Assembly: GCF_040050925.1 (NCBI RefSeq)
Contig: NZ_CP157390.1
Location: 186,001 to 250,000 of the forward strand
Length of the DNA stretch: 64,000 nt
Reading direction: 5' to 3'
Origin: Leifsonia sp. NPDC080035
GTDB taxonomy: Bacteria > Actinomycetota > Actinomycetes > Actinomycetales > Microbacteriaceae
A program made the position numbers and the translations under genes. Below are positions 32,291 to 41,391 of the stretch, one piece after another (positions within the stretch are counted from its first letter, which is position 1; each line of letters opens with the position of its first letter). The notes below the pieces were generated by a model, which was not told where the DNA came from, ran no database searches, and saw only the letters and a program-made list of their open reading frames with translations.

Positions 32291-33370
32291 ATGGAACCCT
32301 TCCGCATCGCCGTGCCCGATGACGTGATCGCCGACCTGCAGCGCCGCCTCGACGCGACCATCCTGCCGGAGCAGACGCCGGGGCCGGACTGGTCGGCCGG
32401 CATCCCGCCCGCGGTGCTGGGCTCCCTGGTGGAGCGCTGGCGCGCGTTCGACTGGCGGGCGGCCGAGTCGCGGCTGAACGCGTACGACCAGGCGGTCACG
32501 ACCGTCGACGGCTGCCGCATCCACCTGGTGCACGTGCGCAGCGCGCATCCCGAGCGGCTGCCGGTGGTGCTGACCCACGGCTGGCCGTACTCGTTCGCCA
32601 GCATGCTCCCCCTGCTGGATGCGCTGGGCGGCAGCAGGGACGTGGTGGTCCCGTCGCTGCCCGGGTACGCCTTCTCGGGCGCGCTGCCCGTCCCGTTCTC
32701 CGCCGCGGCGGTCGCGGATCGCTGGGACGCTCTCATGACACGCGAACTCGGCTACGACCGCTACCTCACCTACGGAGAGGACGTCGGGGCCGGGGTGAGC
32801 GACTGGCTCGCGGGCGCGCATCCGGCCGCGGTCGGCATCGTCGCGACGCACGCGTCGTTCTCGGCCCGCAGCCGCGAGGGCGTCGAGCTGACGGACGAGG
32901 AGCGCGCGTTCCTCGCGTCGGTCGCGGTGCCCGCCGAGTCCGGCTACGCGCACCAGCAGGGCACCCGTCCGGACACGCTGGCCGCCGCCCTCGTCGACTC
33001 CCCCAGCGGCCTGCTCGCCTGGATCGCCGAGAAGGTACGGGCGTGGAGCGACGGGCACGCCCTTGTCGACGACGACCCGGAGGGCCTGCTGATGAACGTG
33101 GCGCTCTACTGGGTCACCCGGTCGATCGGGACGAGCTTCCGGCCGTACACGGAGTCCCCGCCGGGCGACGAGCTGCACCCCGTGATCGAGGTGCCTGCGA
33201 GCATCCTCGTCCAGCGGCACGAGGCGGAGTACCCGCGGAGCCTCGCCGAGAAGAGCTACACGGACATCCGCAGCTTCGAGCGGCTGTCGAAAGGCGGGCA
33301 CTTCACCGCGTGGGAGGCGCCGGGGCCGGTGGCGGCCGCGATCACGGCACTCGCCGCCGAGGTCGAGTGA
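32291..33370 (+). CDS. alpha/beta-hydrolase of the epoxide hydrolase family
   Basis: A 359-residue enzyme with the EHN N-terminal region (FRIAVPDDVIADLQRRLDAT) typical of microsomal-type epoxide hydrolases. The oxyanion motif is THGWPYSFASML, the nucleophile Asp lies in YGEDVGAGVSDW, and the catalytic His in KGGHFTAWEAP. It could open an epoxide to a diol; the substrate is unknown. The ATG at 32291 is six bases after the -10 box TAGCGT (32279-32284), so the mRNA is likely leaderless. Confidence 0.84.
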   Translation: MEPFRIAVPDDVIADLQRRLDATILPEQTPGPDWSAGIPPAVLGSLVERWRAFDWRAAESRLNAYDQAVTTVDGCRIHLVHVRSAHPERLPVVLTHGWPYSFASMLPLLDALGGSRDVVVPSLPGYAFSGALPVPFSAAAVADRWDALMTRELGYDRYLTYGEDVGAGVSDWLAGAHPAAVGIVATHASFSARSREGVELTDEERAFLASVAVPAESGYAHQQGTRPDTLAAALVDSPSGLLAWIAEKVRAWSDGHALVDDDPEGLLMNVALYWVTRSIGTSFRPYTESPPGDELHPVIEVPASILVQRHEAEYPRSLAEKSYTDIRSFERLSKGGHFTAWEAPGPVAAAITALAAEVE

Positions 33371-33389
33371 GGATGTTCCGCCGCCGGGG

Positions 33390-33417
33390 TTGACAACCCG
33401 TTCCGCCCGATTACTGT
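33390..33417 (+). promoter_or_regulatory. consensus-like promoter without a gene behind it
   Basis: TTGACA (33390-33395), a 16-base spacer and TACTGT (33412-33417) make one of the best housekeeping promoters in the window. No convincing coding frame follows on this strand before a strong hairpin at 33486. Confidence 0.65.
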
Positions 33418-33423
33418 GTGCAC

Positions 33424-33525
33424 TAAGCAACCGGACGGCAGGCCGGACCGTATGGGGACGGGCGGCAGTACTGCGATTCCCGGTGGGCGGCGATCGGCAT
33501 CTCGGGTGTGCCGGTCGCCGCCGCG
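33424..33525 (+). ncRNA. candidate small RNA
   Basis: A consensus-like promoter is followed by about 100 bases without a credible start codon plus ribosome-binding site, ending in a 14-bp hairpin. The sequence can also fold near its 5' end (CCGGACGGCAGGCCGGACCG). I found no match to a known RNA family by eye. The ends are inferred from the promoter and hairpin only. Confidence 0.4.
33486..33522. terminator. hairpin shared by two convergent short transcripts
   Basis: GGCGGCGATCGGCA (33486-33499) pairs with 33509-33522 over 14 bp, with one G.U wobble and a 9-base loop. It lies between the candidate small RNA (plus) and the 26-codon ORF (minus). Only a weak pyrimidine tract follows. Confidence 0.6.
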
Positions 33526-33547
33526 CTTCCCTTCCCGGCCCTCGTGC

Positions 33548-33628
33548 TCAGTCGTAGCCGAGGATGACCACGTCCTCGATCCGCAGCCTGTCGGTGTCGG
33601 GCTCGTCTTCGATGGCAACGCTGGTCAT
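33548..33628 (-). CDS. leaderless 26-residue micro-ORF
   Basis: A 26-residue peptide: it starts MTSVAIEDEPDTDRLRIED and ends VVILGYD. The ATG lies seven bases after the -10 box TAACAT (33641-33636, minus strand), so it may be a leaderless mRNA. It is acidic with a hydrophobic C-terminal end. That shape recalls small regulatory peptides or RiPP precursors, but no modifying enzyme is next to it. Short length makes chance occurrence possible. Confidence 0.4.
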   Translation of the reverse strand: MTSVAIEDEPDTDRLRIEDVVILGYD

Positions 33629-33755
33629 GCAGAGGATGTTAGGCAGCGCGGCCGCCCCGCGTGTATCGACACGATGGCGATTCCTCTCGACCGAATCGAC
33701 ACCGCGTCCATCCCCAGGTCGTCGCGGCATCCCGGGCGTGTCGTAGACTGTCCGG

Positions 33756-33830
33756 GTGAATCAGCTCATCTCGTCTCCGCCCTCGGGGCGTCTGGAGGTC
33801 GTCGGCGTCGTCATCGCCGGCGTGAGATAG
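33756..33830 (+). CDS. leaderless upstream ORF (24 aa) in the FBP gene leader
   Basis: The GTG at 33756 stands six bases after the -10 box TAGACT (33744-33749), and the frame gives MNQLISSPPSGRLEVVGVV followed by IAGVR and a TAG. It begins the long 5' leader of the downstream FBP/FusB-like gene. Together with GC-rich hairpins after it, this resembles ribosome-controlled attenuation. The Pro-Pro pair could slow ribosomes. Confidence 0.5.
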   Translation: MNQLISSPPSGRLEVVGVVIAGVR

Positions 33831-34039
33831 CCCTGCACCTGTTCCGGTGATCCTGCGCGCCCGCTCTCGGGCGCGCCCCCGCTCGCGTCAGCGCGGCGCC
33901 GCGCCGTCGGCCAGCCGCGCGCCATCGTGCGGCCGTGCCGTCGTGCCGTCGTGCCGCCGCCGCGTCGCGAGCATCCCATCCACCGGTCTGCGGCGCCGTC
34001 GGCGACCCCTGCCGGATACGACAGACAGGACATTCATCC
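33831..34039 (+). promoter_or_regulatory. GC-rich structured leader of the FBP-domain gene
   Basis: The stretch between the upstream ORF and ATG 34040 contains GCGCGCCC-GCTCTC-GGGCGCGC (33855-33876), a self-complementary GCGCGGC-GCCGCGC, and other GC-rich complementary segments. No credible coding frame is seen. It may hide or free the downstream ribosome-binding site. Confidence 0.45.
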
Positions 34040-34525
34040 ATGCTTCCCCTCACTGAGCAGCAGCTCCGCTCCTCCTTCGTGAACGCCTCGCAGCGCGAAC
34101 GCAAGGAGCTCACCCTCCCCGACCTGGCCGCCACTCGCTGGGACGACATCGACTTCCTCGGCTGGCGCGACCGCAAGAACCCGAACCTCGGGTACGTGGT
34201 GGCGGAGGTCGACGGCGAGCTCGTCGGCGTCCTGCTCCGCAAGGCCGAGGGCGGGGTCCGCAGCCGGCCGCAGTGCTCGTGGTGCGAGGACGTGCACCTC
34301 CCGAACGAGGTCGTGTTCTTCATCGCGAAGCGCGCGGGCGCCGCGGGCCGCAACGGCAACACGCTCGGCACGCTCGTGTGCTCCGGGTTCGAGTGCTCGA
34401 CCAACGTGCGCAAACGCCCCGCCCTCGCCTACGTCGGCTTCGACGTCGAGGCGGCGCGCCTCCAGCGCATCGAGGCCCTGCGCGAGCACGTGACCACGTT
34501 CATCCGCCGCGTCTGCGCCGACTGA
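34040..34525 (+). CDS. FBP-domain (FusB-like, EF-G-binding) zinc-finger protein
   Basis: A 161-residue protein. A helical N-terminal half (LTEQQLRSSFVNASQRERKE) is followed by the FBP C-terminal treble-clef zinc finger with CSWCEDVH (about residues 78-85) and CSGFECSTNVRKR (about 114-126), giving four cysteine ligands. FusB-family proteins bind elongation factor G and free stalled EF-G-ribosome complexes, which gives fusidic acid tolerance in staphylococci. The actinobacterial versions are less studied. A leader with a small upstream ORF suggests control by ribosome stalling. An AGGA lies upstream of ATG 34040. Confidence 0.8.
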   Translation: MLPLTEQQLRSSFVNASQRERKELTLPDLAATRWDDIDFLGWRDRKNPNLGYVVAEVDGELVGVLLRKAEGGVRSRPQCSWCEDVHLPNEVVFFIAKRAGAAGRNGNTLGTLVCSGFECSTNVRKRPALAYVGFDVEAARLQRIEALREHVTTFIRRVCAD

Positions 34526-34543
34526 GCCCCGCTGCCCTCGCCG

Positions 34544-34596
34544 AGGGGACGCGACACGCCGCATCCGCACCCGCGGAACGGCGGGTCGCGTCCCCT
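34544..34596. repeat. extragenic palindrome, copy A of a GGGGACGCGAC family
   Basis: AGGGGACGCGACACGCCG (34544-34561) pairs with 34579-34596 over 18 bp with one mismatch; the loop is 17 bases. It follows the FBP gene and could end its transcript. A related palindrome lies at 35458-35507. Confidence 0.75.
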
Positions 34597-34720
34597 TCTC
34601 CCGGCGGCCGCCGCTCCCCCCTTCGGGGGTTGGACGAGGATGTCTCGATTCTGAAAGTCTGAGAAGGCTTTGGGGGACCTGAACCTCCACTGCACGATCA
34701 CCCACAGCAAAGGATCTTCA

Positions 34721-35389
34721 ATGAGCACGCTCCCCCCGCCTCCTGCACCCGAACAGCAGTACGCGGCTCCCGCCCCGGCCAAGTCCGGGAACGGCCTCGG
34801 CATCGCCGCCCTCATCCTGGGCATCCTCGCCCTGATCGGGGCGTTCATCCCGTTCCTCAACTACGGCGCCTGGTTCCTCGGCCTCATCGGCCTGGTCCTC
34901 GGGATCGTCGGGCTGGTCCAGAAGAACAAGGCGAAGGGCCTCGCGCTCACCGGGACGATCCTCTCCGGCGTCGCCATCATCCTCTCGATCGTGCTCTCGA
35001 TCGCGTACACCGCGATGTTCGCCGCGGCCGTCGACTCGTCGATCAAGGAGTCGATCAAGCAGGACGAGGCCGTCGCCTCGCAGCCCGTCGACGTCGTCTA
35101 CAACGTGACCGGCACCAGCACCACCGCGTCGATCGTCTACACGGCGTACTCGGACGGCGGGTCGAAGTCGGAGAGCGCGTCCGACCAGGCGCTGCCGTGG
35201 ACCAAGACGACCACCGTCAAGAAGGGCGGCACGTTCGACTTCAGCAGCTTCTCCGTCACGGCGACGGCCGGCCAGGACGGCGGCGACGTCGCCTGCAGCA
35301 TCACCGTCGACGGCAAGGTCGTCTCGGAGCAGAAGGCGTCCGGTCAGTTCGCGGTCGCCAGCTGCATCGCGACCGGGACCGGCGACTGA
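34721..35389 (+). CDS. DUF4190 membrane protein with MmpS-like C-terminal domain
   Basis: A 222-residue protein. After a Pro-rich head come two DUF4190-type membrane helices (about residues 25-45, GLGIAALILGILALIGAFIP, and about 50-68), then another at about 78-102. The outer domain (about 125-222) starts VVYNVTGTSTTASIVYTAY and contains LPWTKTTTVKKGG, which recalls the MmpS accessory domain of mycobacteria. AAAGGATC precedes ATG 34721. It is monocistronic with two hairpins behind it. Confidence 0.8.
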   Translation: MSTLPPPPAPEQQYAAPAPAKSGNGLGIAALILGILALIGAFIPFLNYGAWFLGLIGLVLGIVGLVQKNKAKGLALTGTILSGVAIILSIVLSIAYTAMFAAAVDSSIKESIKQDEAVASQPVDVVYNVTGTSTTASIVYTAYSDGGSKSESASDQALPWTKTTTVKKGGTFDFSSFSVTATAGQDGGDVACSITVDGKVVSEQKASGQFAVASCIATGTGD

Positions 35390-35400
35390 CGATGTGACGC

Positions 35401-35428
35401 GCGGCCCCGGTGGCGACACCGGGGCCGC
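35401..35428 (+). terminator. hairpin terminator after the DUF4190 gene
   Basis: GCGGCCCCGGTG-GCGA-CACCGGGGCCGC forms a perfect 12-bp stem with a 4-base loop, 12 bases after the stop codon. No T-tract follows. Confidence 0.7.
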
Positions 35429-35457
35429 CGCCGTCTCCCGACGATGACGAACGCACC

Positions 35458-35507
35458 GGGGACGCGACGCGCCGCTCACCTTCACGGGTGACGGCGCGTC
35501 GCGTCCC
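35458..35507. repeat. extragenic palindrome, copy B of the GGGGACGCGAC family
   Basis: GGGACGCGACGCGCC (35458-35472) pairs perfectly with 35493-35507; an inner CTCACC/GGTGAC extends the stem with one mismatch. It shares the GGGGACGCGAC core and outer sequence with copy A about 0.9 kb away. Confidence 0.75.
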
Positions 35508-35623
35508 TTCGCGCTCCATCGACAGCGGTCCGCCGACCGGCGTTTCTGAGAACCCCGTCAGCACCACTTCACCTCGTGGCCGCTCGGTGCGACGCTTGCG
35601 CTGACGCACAGGACGGAGGCGCT

Positions 35624-36103
35624 GTGGGACGCACGAAGCGGAGGGCGCGGACGACACTGCGCAGGAACGAGGCCGTACGAGGCATCGACCGGCTGGTGAG
35701 GAATGTGGAGACGGGCCGCTTCGAGCGATCGCTCTCCGGGCTCACCGCCGTGGGCGCAGTCGTGACGGCGGGCGAGATCTACTTCGAGCACGACAAGGCC
35801 AGCTTCGGCGACCCGTGGATGTGGGCTCCCATCGTCCTCGGGCCGGTCGGCGCGATCGCCGGCGTCGCCGGGGTGTTCAGCAAAACCGCCGCGAAGACCC
35901 TGCTGCCCATCGCCGCCGCGACGATCGTCGCGAACGGCCTGCAGGGCACCTGGCTGCACGCGCGCGGGGTCGCGCAGAAGCCGGGCGGCTGGCGCAACGC
36001 GCGGTACAACCTGGAGATGGGGCCTCCGCTGCTCGCGCCGCTGCTTGTCACGCTCGTCGGCGGGATGGGCCTGCTCGCCGCGGTGCTGAGGCGGGAGAAG
36101 TGA
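35624..36103 (+). CDS. small membrane protein, first gene of the oxidoreductase operon
   Basis: A 159-residue protein. A basic head (GRTKRRARTTLRRNEAVRG) is followed by about four membrane helices, the first ones at about residues 36-50 and 63-82 and the last at about 135-153 (LLAPLLVTLVGGMGLLAAVL). I do not recognise the family. The GTG at 35624 has GGAGG five bases upstream. Its stop overlaps the GTG of the gluconate-dehydrogenase subunit gene (GTGA), so it is co-translated and may anchor that dehydrogenase or its electron acceptor at the membrane. Confidence 0.72.
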   Translation: MGRTKRRARTTLRRNEAVRGIDRLVRNVETGRFERSLSGLTAVGAVVTAGEIYFEHDKASFGDPWMWAPIVLGPVGAIAGVAGVFSKTAAKTLLPIAAATIVANGLQGTWLHARGVAQKPGGWRNARYNLEMGPPLLAPLLVTLVGGMGLLAAVLRREK

Positions 36104-36728
36104 CGACGCACAGCGACGACGTGCCGGAGCGCTTCCCCGGCTTCCACGTGCTCGACCAGGCGAAGAAGTGGGACGAGGAGACCCGCTCGGTCGTCTTCTC
36201 GCGCGTGGGGCGCCCTCCGGACATCCGCTTCTTCGACGCGGTGGAGGAGGCGGCCGCGACGGCGCTGTTCGACCGGCTGCTCGACCAGCGCCCCGACGAG
36301 CGGATCGTCCCGGTGACCGCCATGGTGGATGCGCGGCTCGCCGGGAAGGAGACCGACGGCTGGCACTACGACGACATGTCCGACGACTGGGAGTCGTGGC
36401 ACACCAGCCTCTCCGCGCTCGACGACGAGGCGCGCGAGACCGACGGGACCACCTTCGCGGCGTGCACCGAGGACCGGCAGCAGCAGATCCTCGCGGGCAT
36501 CAAGGACGGCGACGGCGACTGGCGCGGCTTCCATCGCGCCCGCATCTGGAGCCTCTGGACCCGCTACGCGTGCACCGCGTTCTACAGCCACCCGGCCGCG
36601 TGGGACGAGATCGGCTTCGCCGGTCCCGCGTATCCCCGCGGTTACAAGAACCTCGGGATCGATCGGCGCGAGCCGTTCGAGGTCGCCGACACCCGCCCGG
36701 AGGAGATGCCGAAGGACGGGACGGGACG

Positions 36729-36732
<4 letters not shown>
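36100..36732 (+). CDS. gluconate 2-dehydrogenase subunit 3 family protein
   Basis: A 210-residue soluble protein. The subunit-3 pattern is visible as RFFDAVEEAAATALFDRLLDQ followed at the C-terminal half by FHRARIWSLWTRYACTAFYSH and DEIGFAGPAYPRGY (quoted motifs are each under 20 residues in their core, for example FFDAVEEAAATALFDRLL). Unlike most family members there is no twin-arginine signal, so the complex is probably cytoplasmic. It overlaps its neighbours on both sides by four bases and is expected to chaperone or bind the GMC oxidoreductase that follows. Confidence 0.8.
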
Positions 36733-38360
<1,628 letters not shown>

Positions 38361-38395
38361 GCGGCGCGGGCGCCGACACGCGAAGGAGACAGAAC

Positions 38396-40240
38396 ATGGC
38401 AACGACGGTCAGCGAGTTCGTGATCGGACGGCTGCGGGAGTGGGGCGTGCGGCGCGTGTTCGGCTTCCCTGGTGACGGCATCGGCGAGTTCGACGGGATG
38501 CTCGGCAAGGCCGAGCGCGCCGGCGAGGGCCTGGAGTACATCCGGCCGACGCACGAGGAGATCTGCGCGCTGATGGCGGTGGCGCACGCGAAGTTCACGG
38601 GCGAGGTGGGCGTCTGCATCGCCACCTCCAGCCCGGGCGCGTTCCACATGATGAACGGCCTGTACGACGCGAAGATGGACAACCAGCCGGTGGTCGCGAT
38701 CGTCGGCCAGCAGGGCCTCAACTCGTTCGGAACCTTCAATCAGCAGGAGAGCAACCTCGAGCAGACCTTCTCCGACGTCGCGGAGTACGTGCAGACGATC
38801 GTCTCGCCGGAGCAGGCGCAGGCCGTCGTCGACACCGCGTTCCGCACCGCGATCACGCGCAAGCAGCCGACCGTCATCATCCTGCCGCACGACGTCCAGG
38901 GCATGAAGATGGCCGAGCCCGGCGCGGAGATGTGGGTCTCCCGGTCGAGCGCGGTGGCGCCATCCACGGCGATCGCTCCGCCCGCCGAGCAGCTGCAGGC
39001 GGCCGCCGACCTCATCAACGCCGGCGAGCGGGTCACCTTCCTGGTCGGCCACGGCGCCGCCGACGCGAGCGAGGAGGTGCTGCAGGCGGCGCGGCTCTCC
39101 GGTGCCGGGGTGATCACCACGCTGCGCGGCAAGCAGGTCGTGCCGGGCGACGTCCCGTTCCACACCCAGCAGGTCGGGCTGCTCGGCTCCCGCCCCAGCT
39201 ACGACCAGATGCAGGAGTGCGACACCCTCGTCCTCCTCGGCACCAACTACCCGTACGGGCAGTTCCTGCCGAAGACCGGGCAGGCGAAGGCGATCCAGGT
39301 CGACCTGCGGCCGGAGCAGCTGGGACTGCGCTACCCCACCGACGTGAGCATCTGGGGCGACGTGAAGACGACGCTCGCCGGGCTCCTCCCGCTGCTCCGG
39401 CAGAAGGCCGACCTCTCCTGGCAGGAGACCGTGGCCGGGAAGATGCGCGACTGGGACGACGAGATCGCGGCCCAGGCCGACCAGCACTACGACGACGGCG
39501 TGAACCCGCGCCGGGTCTACCACGAGCTGAACAAGCGCCTCCCCGCCGGCGCGATCGTCACCTGCGACGCCGGCACGACCGCCGACTGGTACGGCCAGCA
39601 CATCCGCCTCCGCGACGGGATGCGCGGCGACCTGTCCGGGCGCCTGGCGACCATGCTCGCGGCCATGCCGTACGCGACGGCCGCGAAGTTCGCGTACCCG
39701 GACCGCACGGTGGTCTGCACGATCGGCGACGGCGCGTTCCAGATGCTCGGGATGAACGAGCTCATCACCGTGAAGAAGTACCTCTCCCGCTGGTCGAACC
39801 CGACCTTCATCGTGCTGGTGCTGCACAACGACGACCTCACCCAGGTGTCGTGGGAGATGCGCACCGAGGACGCGAACCCGGTGTGGCCCACCTCGCAGGA
39901 CGTCGAGTCGGTGGACTACGCGGGATGGGCGCGGCTGCTCGGCTTCCGAGGCGTCACGGTCACCTCCGACGACGAGATCGAGGCGGCCTGGGACGCGGCG
40001 TTCGCGCACCAGGGCGTCACCGTGATCGACGCGCACACCAGCAAGAACGTGCCGCCGCTGCCGCCGCACATCACCTACGAGTTCGCCAAGAACACCGGCC
40101 TCGCGCTGCTGAAGGGCGACCCGGAGGGGCTGGGGGCGATCAAGGACTCCGCCACCTCGCTCCTCACCGAGGGCGTCGAGCGGGTGAAGGACGCGCTGCA
40201 CATCGACCGCGACGGCCGCGACGACCGCGACAAACGATGA
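38396..40240 (+). CDS. thiamine pyrophosphate-requiring enzyme (pyruvate oxidase/acetolactate synthase-like)
   Basis: A 614-residue cytoplasmic TPP enzyme. The catalytic Glu lies in RPTHEEICALMAVAH (about residue 51). The pyrophosphate/Mg motif is GDGAFQMLGMNELITVKKY, ending HNDD. The closest general group is pyruvate oxidase/indolepyruvate decarboxylase/ALS-like; it has no membrane tail. AAGGAGA lies 7 bases before ATG 38396. The gene is 35 bases after the GMC gene, the only real gap in the operon. The likely role is decarboxylation or C-C bond cleavage of the 2-keto acid made by neighbouring enzymes, but the substrate is unknown. Confidence 0.83.
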   Translation: MATTVSEFVIGRLREWGVRRVFGFPGDGIGEFDGMLGKAERAGEGLEYIRPTHEEICALMAVAHAKFTGEVGVCIATSSPGAFHMMNGLYDAKMDNQPVVAIVGQQGLNSFGTFNQQESNLEQTFSDVAEYVQTIVSPEQAQAVVDTAFRTAITRKQPTVIILPHDVQGMKMAEPGAEMWVSRSSAVAPSTAIAPPAEQLQAAADLINAGERVTFLVGHGAADASEEVLQAARLSGAGVITTLRGKQVVPGDVPFHTQQVGLLGSRPSYDQMQECDTLVLLGTNYPYGQFLPKTGQAKAIQVDLRPEQLGLRYPTDVSIWGDVKTTLAGLLPLLRQKADLSWQETVAGKMRDWDDEIAAQADQHYDDGVNPRRVYHELNKRLPAGAIVTCDAGTTADWYGQHIRLRDGMRGDLSGRLATMLAAMPYATAAKFAYPDRTVVCTIGDGAFQMLGMNELITVKKYLSRWSNPTFIVLVLHNDDLTQVSWEMRTEDANPVWPTSQDVESVDYAGWARLLGFRGVTVTSDDEIEAAWDAAFAHQGVTVIDAHTSKNVPPLPPHITYEFAKNTGLALLKGDPEGLGAIKDSATSLLTEGVERVKDALHIDRDGRDDRDKR

Positions 40241-41391
40241 GCGCGAGTCACGATCCGCGCATCCACTCCCTCCAGGCGGGCGCCTACTGCGTCCCGACCG
40301 TGACCGACGGTAGGGAGCGGCCGGAGAGCGACGGCACGATCGAGTGGGATGCGACGGGCGTGCTCGTCGTGCGCCTGACCGCGGGCGGCACCACGGGTCT
40401 CGGGTACGCGTACACGTCGCCCTCGGCCCTCGGCATCGTGCGCGAGTCGCTGTGGGACGTCGTGCGCGGCGCCGACCCGCTCGACACGTCCCGGCTGTTC
40501 TGGGCGATGGCACGCGCCACCCGCAACGCGGGCTGGCCCGGCGTGTGCGCGAGCGCGATCGCCGCCGTCGACATCGCCGTGCACGACCTGGCCGCGCGGC
40601 TGCTCGACGTGCCGCTGGTCAAGCTCCTCGGCGGCGCGGCCGACCGCGTCGCCGCCTACGGCAGCGGTGGCTTCACCGACTACGGCGACGACGAGCTGAC
40701 CGCGCAGCTCGGCGGCTGGGCGGCCCAGGGGATGCGCAGCGTGAAGATGAAGGTGGGGTCGCATCCCGACGACGACCTGCGCCGCGTGCAGGTGGCCCGC
40801 GCCGCCGTCGGGAGCGACGTCGAGCTGTTCGTGGACGCGAACGGCGCCTACGACCGCAAGACCGCGCTCGACCTCGCCGAGCAGTTCGTGATCGACGGGG
40901 TCACCTGGTTCGAGGAGCCCGTCTCCAGCCAGGACCGCGACGGCCTGCGCCTGCTGCGCGACCGCATCCCCGCCCCGATGCGTGTCGCCGCGGGCGAGTA
41001 CGGATACACGCCCGCCGACTTCCGCGACCTTCTCGTCGGCGGCTGCGTGGACGTGCTGCAGGCGGACGCGACCCGCTGCGGCGTCACCGGGTTCGGCATC
41101 GCCGCCGCGCTGGCGCGATCGTTCGGCGTGCCGATCAGCGCGCACACCGCGCCCGCGCTGCACGCGTCCGTCGCGGCGGCGTACGACGAGGCGATCAACG
41201 TCGAGTACTTCCACGACCACCAGCGGATCGAGAGGATGTTCTTCGACGGCGTGCCGCCGGTGGTGCACGGCGACCTGGTCCCGGACGCGTCGGCGCCCGG
41301 GCACGGGCTGCGGTTCCGTGAGGCGGACGCCGCGGGGTATCGAGTGGATGCGTTCGCCGCAGGGCCTGCGGCAGAGGGAGAAGACGAATGA
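40237..41391 (+). CDS. enolase-superfamily dehydratase/racemase (mandelate racemase type)
   Basis: A 384-residue two-domain protein. In the TIM barrel all key residues are present: the Lys-x-Lys base in RSVKMKVG, metal ligands Asp in FVDANGAYD, Glu in WFEEPV and Glu in AAGEYGY, then Asp in QADATRCGVTG and the partner His in ISAHTAPALH. The His-Asp dyad points to mandelate racemase subgroup chemistry, i.e. dehydration or epimerisation of an acid sugar. The ATG overlaps the stop of the TPP enzyme gene by four bases. This enzyme could feed a 2-keto-3-deoxy acid to the TPP enzyme. Confidence 0.85.
   Translation: MSASHDPRIHSLQAGAYCVPTVTDGRERPESDGTIEWDATGVLVVRLTAGGTTGLGYAYTSPSALGIVRESLWDVVRGADPLDTSRLFWAMARATRNAGWPGVCASAIAAVDIAVHDLAARLLDVPLVKLLGGAADRVAAYGSGGFTDYGDDELTAQLGGWAAQGMRSVKMKVGSHPDDDLRRVQVARAAVGSDVELFVDANGAYDRKTALDLAEQFVIDGVTWFEEPVSSQDRDGLRLLRDRIPAPMRVAAGEYGYTPADFRDLLVGGCVDVLQADATRCGVTGFGIAAALARSFGVPISAHTAPALHASVAAAYDEAINVEYFHDHQRIERMFFDGVPPVVHGDLVPDASAPGHGLRFREADAAGYRVDAFAAGPAAEGEDE

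Noticed and set aside
33424..33525. Assignment of the candidate small RNA to the actinobacterial 6C RNA family
   Set aside because: 6C RNAs have two C-rich hairpin loops; no such pair is seen here.
33416..33850. Plus-strand frame of about 144 codons over the candidate small RNA region
   Set aside because: No ribosome-binding site, unlikely composition, and it runs through the hairpin and the antisense micro-ORF.
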